Source: Thermodesulfovibrionia bacterium
Lineage (GTDB): Bacteria; Nitrospirota; Thermodesulfovibrionia; UBA6902
Direction of reading: 5' to 3'
Length of the DNA stretch: 64,000 nucleotides
Assembly (NCBI GenBank): GCA_020053105.1
Contig: JAGVNU010000028.1
Coordinates: 1 to 64,000, forward strand
Each line of letters opens with the position of its first letter. The first letter of the stretch is position 1. This document shows positions 63,963 to 64,000 of the stretch, one piece after another. The notes under the pieces are model-generated. The model saw only the letters and a program-made list of their open reading frames with translations, searched no databases and had not been told where the DNA came from. Both the position numbers and the translations under genes were made by a program.

Positions 63963-64000
63963 ATGAAAAAACAATGACGACTGTTATTAATTTCAATATC

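Larger units (their letters stand above)
63670..64000. other. 331-base end region with a promoter and a possible short gene
   Basis: After the zinc-ribbon gene the sequence is AT-rich. It holds the promoter at 63735-63762 and the 36-codon frame at 63852-63962, listed separately. Nothing else recognised; a longer gene could start beyond the window. Confidence 0.4.

Overview
The window reads as a chromosomal contig from a Gram-negative bacterium, most likely a Nitrospirota (Thermodesulfovibrionia-like) or similar anaerobe-type lineage. This is an inference from the gene families: an archaeal-type glutamate synthase with NrpR, a VC_2705-type acetate symporter with DUF4212, many sigma-54 regulators, PEP-CTERM, phasin-like and KH proteins. 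No rRNA, tRNA or CRISPR array was seen, so the taxonomy is not anchored.

Layout. 0.1-8 kb: nitrogen assimilation block (RAD55-like/XRE/cupin regulator, FMN glutamate synthase-like protein, NrpR, atypical P-II protein, CarB). 8-10.5 kb: Cache/HAMP/PAS histidine kinase with a single-domain response regulator. 10.6-14 kb (minus): radical SAM protein, orphan MNT nucleotidyltransferase, GHKL ATPase. 14-20 kb: alaS, phasin-like gene, ubiB, HepT-like protein, PilZ protein and a 70-aa membrane protein. 20-23.7 kb: AT-rich island with a P-loop NTPase, a PIN-GNAT-PUA fusion, an ASCH protein, a membrane protein and a lipoprotein. The island lies between two imperfect direct repeats about 3.67 kb apart; the right repeat carries a truncated copy of the 70-aa membrane protein gene. 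23.7-31.7 kb: MFS exporter, zinc/manganese ABC importer, FAD oxidoreductase, GC-rich katG and a frameshifted kinase relic. 31.8-36.3 kb: PEP-CTERM protein with a near-consensus sigma-54 promoter, beside an NtrC-family activator and a PAS histidine kinase broken by a one-base homopolymer deletion. 36.4-39.6 kb: isochorismatase-family hydrolase, cysteine-less rhodanese, chemoreceptor. 39.7-51.4 kb (minus): acetate block in transcription order DUF294/CBS/cNMP protein, DnaQ-like exonuclease, DUF4212, ActP-like symporter, YggT, unknown protein, acetyl-CoA synthetase. It has a sigma-54-like promoter at its head, an NtrC-type activator just upstream and a second DUF294 paralog beyond that. 51.5-64 kb: DJ-1/PfpI protein, membrane protein, three-gene TIGR04255-type cassette, REC-PAS-GGDEF-PilZ protein, an SSS-transporter histidine kinase with a 58-aa partner missing from the ORF track and a degenerate NtrC paralog, ABC-F ATPase, KhpA-like KH protein, HTH/zinc-ribbon protein.

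How the genes fit together: the first 8 kb joins 2-oxoglutarate/glutamine sensing to glutamate and carbamoyl-phosphate synthesis. The 40-60 kb region looks like acetate uptake and activation under sigma-54 control, with a transporter-fused sensor kinase as the probable input. The most novel-looking parts are the repeat-flanked P-loop/PIN-GNAT-PUA/ASCH cassette, the TIGR04255-type cassette, the NtrC paralog that has lost its ATPase, sigma-54-contact and DNA-binding elements, and a family of GC-rich palindromes between genes. All calls come from reading the sequence and translations; no database search was run.
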